Below, one piece after another: positions 40,254 to 41,787 of a DNA stretch of 41,787 nucleotides. The notes beneath the pieces were generated by a model. The model had not been told where the DNA came from. It saw only the letters and a program-made list of their open reading frames with translations, and made no database searches. The stretch spans positions 1-41,787 of the forward strand of contig JAJQCB010000297.1 of the NCBI GenBank assembly GCA_021203005.1. Direction: 5' to 3'. The position numbers were made by a program, and so were the translations under genes. This DNA is from Clostridiales bacterium. GTDB taxonomy: Bacteria > Bacillota > Clostridia > Lachnospirales > Lachnospiraceae. Positions within the stretch are counted from its first letter, which is position 1. The number at the start of each line of letters is the position of its first letter.

Positions 40254-41315
40254 TTATTTGTTGGCGATCGCCTTTTTGATCTCCTCAGTCAGAAGAGGAA
40301 CTACCTTGTTCAGGTCACCGACGATACCGAAGTCAGCTACGTCAAAGATCGGCGCATCCTCGTCCTTATTTACCGCGATGATCAGATCGGACTCTTCCAT
40401 GCCGGCCACGTGCTGGATGGCTCCGGAGATACCGATTGCAAAGTAAACTTTCGGGCGGACTGTCTTACCGGTCTGGCCTACCTGGAGGTCTTTCGGCTTC
40501 CAGCCGCTGTCAACCACGGCACGGGAGCAGGATACGGTGCCGCCAACCACGGCTGCCAGGTCTTCAAGAAGCTTGAAGTTCTCCGGGGAGCCTACGCCGC
40601 GGCCGCCGGATACCAGAATCTTTGCATCCTGGATATCGACCACGTCAGCGACATTCTTGACGATCTCAAGAATCTCAACATACTTGTTGTCCGGAGTAAA
40701 TCCGGGATTGTACTCCACCACGTCAGCCTTTGCACCCTCGATCGGAGCGATCTTCTGCATAACGCCGGGACGCACGGTCGCCATCTGCGGACGGTTATCC
40801 GGGCAGGCGATGGTCGCGATGGTGTTGCCGCCGAACGCCGGACGGGTCATCAGCAGCTGATTGTGCTTCTGCTCTTTGCCGGGCATTGCCACAAGCGGGA
40901 AATCACCGATTGCAAGGGAGGTGCAGTCCGCAGTCAGACCGGTCTGTACACGGGCGGATACGCGGGGGCCAAGGTCACGGCCGATGGCGGTCGCGCCTAC
41001 CAGCATGATCTCCGGCTTGAACTCGTTGATCACGGATGCAAGCGCATGGGTATACGGCTCTGTCCGGTACACTTCCAGCTCTTTGTCGTCCACTATGATA
41101 ACCTTGTCAGCGCCGTAAACCGCAAGCTGATCCGCGAGGTTCTTTACATTATATCCGATCAGGACAGCTACCACTTTCTGTCCCAGATCGTTTGCCAGGT
41201 TTTTCGCTTCGCCAAGTAACTCGAGCGCAATCTGGCTGATTTCATTATCTACCTGCTGAGCAAATACATACACGTCTTTGTACTGCTCAATTAAGGATTG
41301 TTCCATTGCTGCCAT
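40254..41315 (-). CDS. etfA: Electron transfer flavoprotein alpha subunit
   Basis: The FAD-binding subunit of an electron transfer flavoprotein, which passes electrons between an acyl-CoA-type dehydrogenase and other carriers; in Clostridia it often takes part in flavin-based electron bifurcation with ferredoxin. The 353 residues end with the standard FAD domain: SGGRGVGSPENFKLLEDLA, SRAVVDSGW, VGQTGKTVRPKVYFAIGISG, AVNKDEDAPIFDVADFGIVGD. No extra ferredoxin domain is fused. The start at 41315 follows AAAGGAGA. It is 19 bases after etfB and is the last gene before a terminator. The partner dehydrogenase is outside the window. Confidence 0.95.
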   Translation of the reverse strand: MAAMEQSLIEQYKDVYVFAQQVDNEISQIALELLGEAKNLANDLGQKVVAVLIGYNVKNLADQLAVYGADKVIIVDDKELEVYRTEPYTHALASVINEFKPEIMLVGATAIGRDLGPRVSARVQTGLTADCTSLAIGDFPLVAMPGKEQKHNQLLMTRPAFGGNTIATIACPDNRPQMATVRPGVMQKIAPIEGAKADVVEYNPGFTPDNKYVEILEIVKNVADVVDIQDAKILVSGGRGVGSPENFKLLEDLAAVVGGTVSCSRAVVDSGWKPKDLQVGQTGKTVRPKVYFAIGISGAIQHVAGMEESDLIIAVNKDEDAPIFDVADFGIVGDLNKVVPLLTEEIKKAIANK

Positions 41316-41334
41316 TGTAATCTCTCCTTTCCTT

Positions 41335-41787
41335 TTACAGTCCGCAGACATGCTTCTCTGTCATCTTGCCGATCAGGTAAGCGACAGCTTCTTCTGTGTC
41401 AAGGGTGATCTTCTCACCGGCGCCCTTGCGGACTTTGTCGGATGCTTTCGCGATCTTGGTCGGAGATCCGGCCAAACCGATGTTGCCGTCATCCAGCGTA
41501 TCCAGATCCGCTCTGCCCCAGGTCGTGATCTCTGCATCGCATGCGTCAAAGATACCGCTGGGAGTCATATATCTCGGATCATTCAACTCAGAAAGGCAGG
41601 TGATCAGGCAGGGAAGCTGCGCTTTCACCATATGATATCTGTCGTCATACTGACGCTGCACGATCACAGAATCACCGTCAAGCTTAATATCCTGCGCGTA
41701 GGAAATAACCGGGATATTCAGATGCTCGGAAATCTGCGGTCCCACCTGTGCGGTATCGCCGTCGATTGCCTGACGGCCGGTGATGAT
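41335..41787 (-). CDS. etfB: Electron transfer flavoprotein beta subunit, partial
   Basis: The C-terminal 150 residues of the beta subunit; the gene runs off the window end, so the N-terminal part is missing. The visible part opens with the AMP/FAD-loop signature ITGRQAIDGDTAQVGPQ, which is diagnostic for EtfB, and continues with the conserved PCLITCLSELNDPRYMT segment and the C-terminal recognition arm. It lies upstream of etfA and in the same operon. The first in-frame start-like codon visible (GTG at 41745) lies inside the conserved loop and is not the true start. Confidence 0.94.
   Translation of the reverse strand: MITGRQAIDGDTAQVGPQISEHLNIPVISYAQDIKLDGDSVIVQRQYDDRYHMVKAQLPCLITCLSELNDPRYMTPSGIFDACDAEITTWGRADLDTLDDGNIGLAGSPTKIAKASDKVRKGAGEKITLDTEEAVAYLIGKMTEKHVCGL

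Overview
The window looks like a chromosomal segment of an anaerobic gut Clostridia, most likely Lachnospiraceae. The evidence is protein-level: EtfBA, methylglyoxal synthase-type and DUF815 proteins, the XpaC/TelA pair, Clostridia-style Ig/FN3 surface repeats, GGAGG-type ribosome binding sites almost everywhere, and the absence of oxygen-respiration genes. No rRNA, prophage, transposase or CRISPR array is visible. Most genes lie on the minus strand; the exceptions are a PHP phosphoesterase, an AraC regulator and a radical SAM protein.

Layout. (1) 1-7.4 kb: a small Cys-rich protein, a LuxR-type regulator, two tRNA-Leu genes with a strong promoter, HflX, a TPR lipoprotein whose acidic tail may have been cut by a nonsense codon, a small membrane protein, a fructokinase-like PfkB kinase and a divergent PHP-domain protein ending in a 20-bp tandem repeat. 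(2) 7.4-15.3 kb: a seven-gene V-type ATPase operon in the order E - DUF2764 - A - B - D - I - K, the reduced layout known from Chlamydia, spirochaetes and Bacteroidetes, with a rotor subunit that appears to keep Na+ ligands. Its upstream region holds a promoter, a structured dispersed repeat and two palindromic operator-like sites. (3) 15.3-24 kb: a heterodimeric ABC exporter, a methylglyoxal synthase homologue lacking two catalytic aspartates, a beta-CASP nuclease whose leader holds a 132-bp hairpin, a DUF815 AAA+ ATPase, and a DUF3791/DUF3990 pair that resembles an ADP-ribosyltransferase toxin-antitoxin module. (4) 24-34.5 kb: a sugar-catabolic island. An AraC regulator is divergent from a PfkB kinase plus class II aldolase, and convergent with a seven-gene operon: xylose isomerase-like, Gfo/Idh/MocA dehydrogenase, two sugar isomerase/epimerases, GPH transporter, DUF6379 protein and a third TIM-barrel isomerase-like protein. 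(5) 34.5-41.8 kb: a B12-binding radical SAM protein, a secreted Ig/FN3 protein, TelA and XpaC, and etfA with a partial etfB running off the window end.

The most interesting system is the sugar island. The DUF6379 plus TIM-barrel pair matches the beta and alpha subunits of C-glycoside deglycosidases, and the Gfo/Idh/MocA protein matches the partner that oxidises the sugar C3 hydroxyl first. A plausible route is import by the GPH carrier, 3-oxidation, C-C or glycosidic cleavage, re-isomerisation by the TIM-barrel enzymes, then kinase and aldolase steps into glycolysis. The substrate cannot be read from the sequence.
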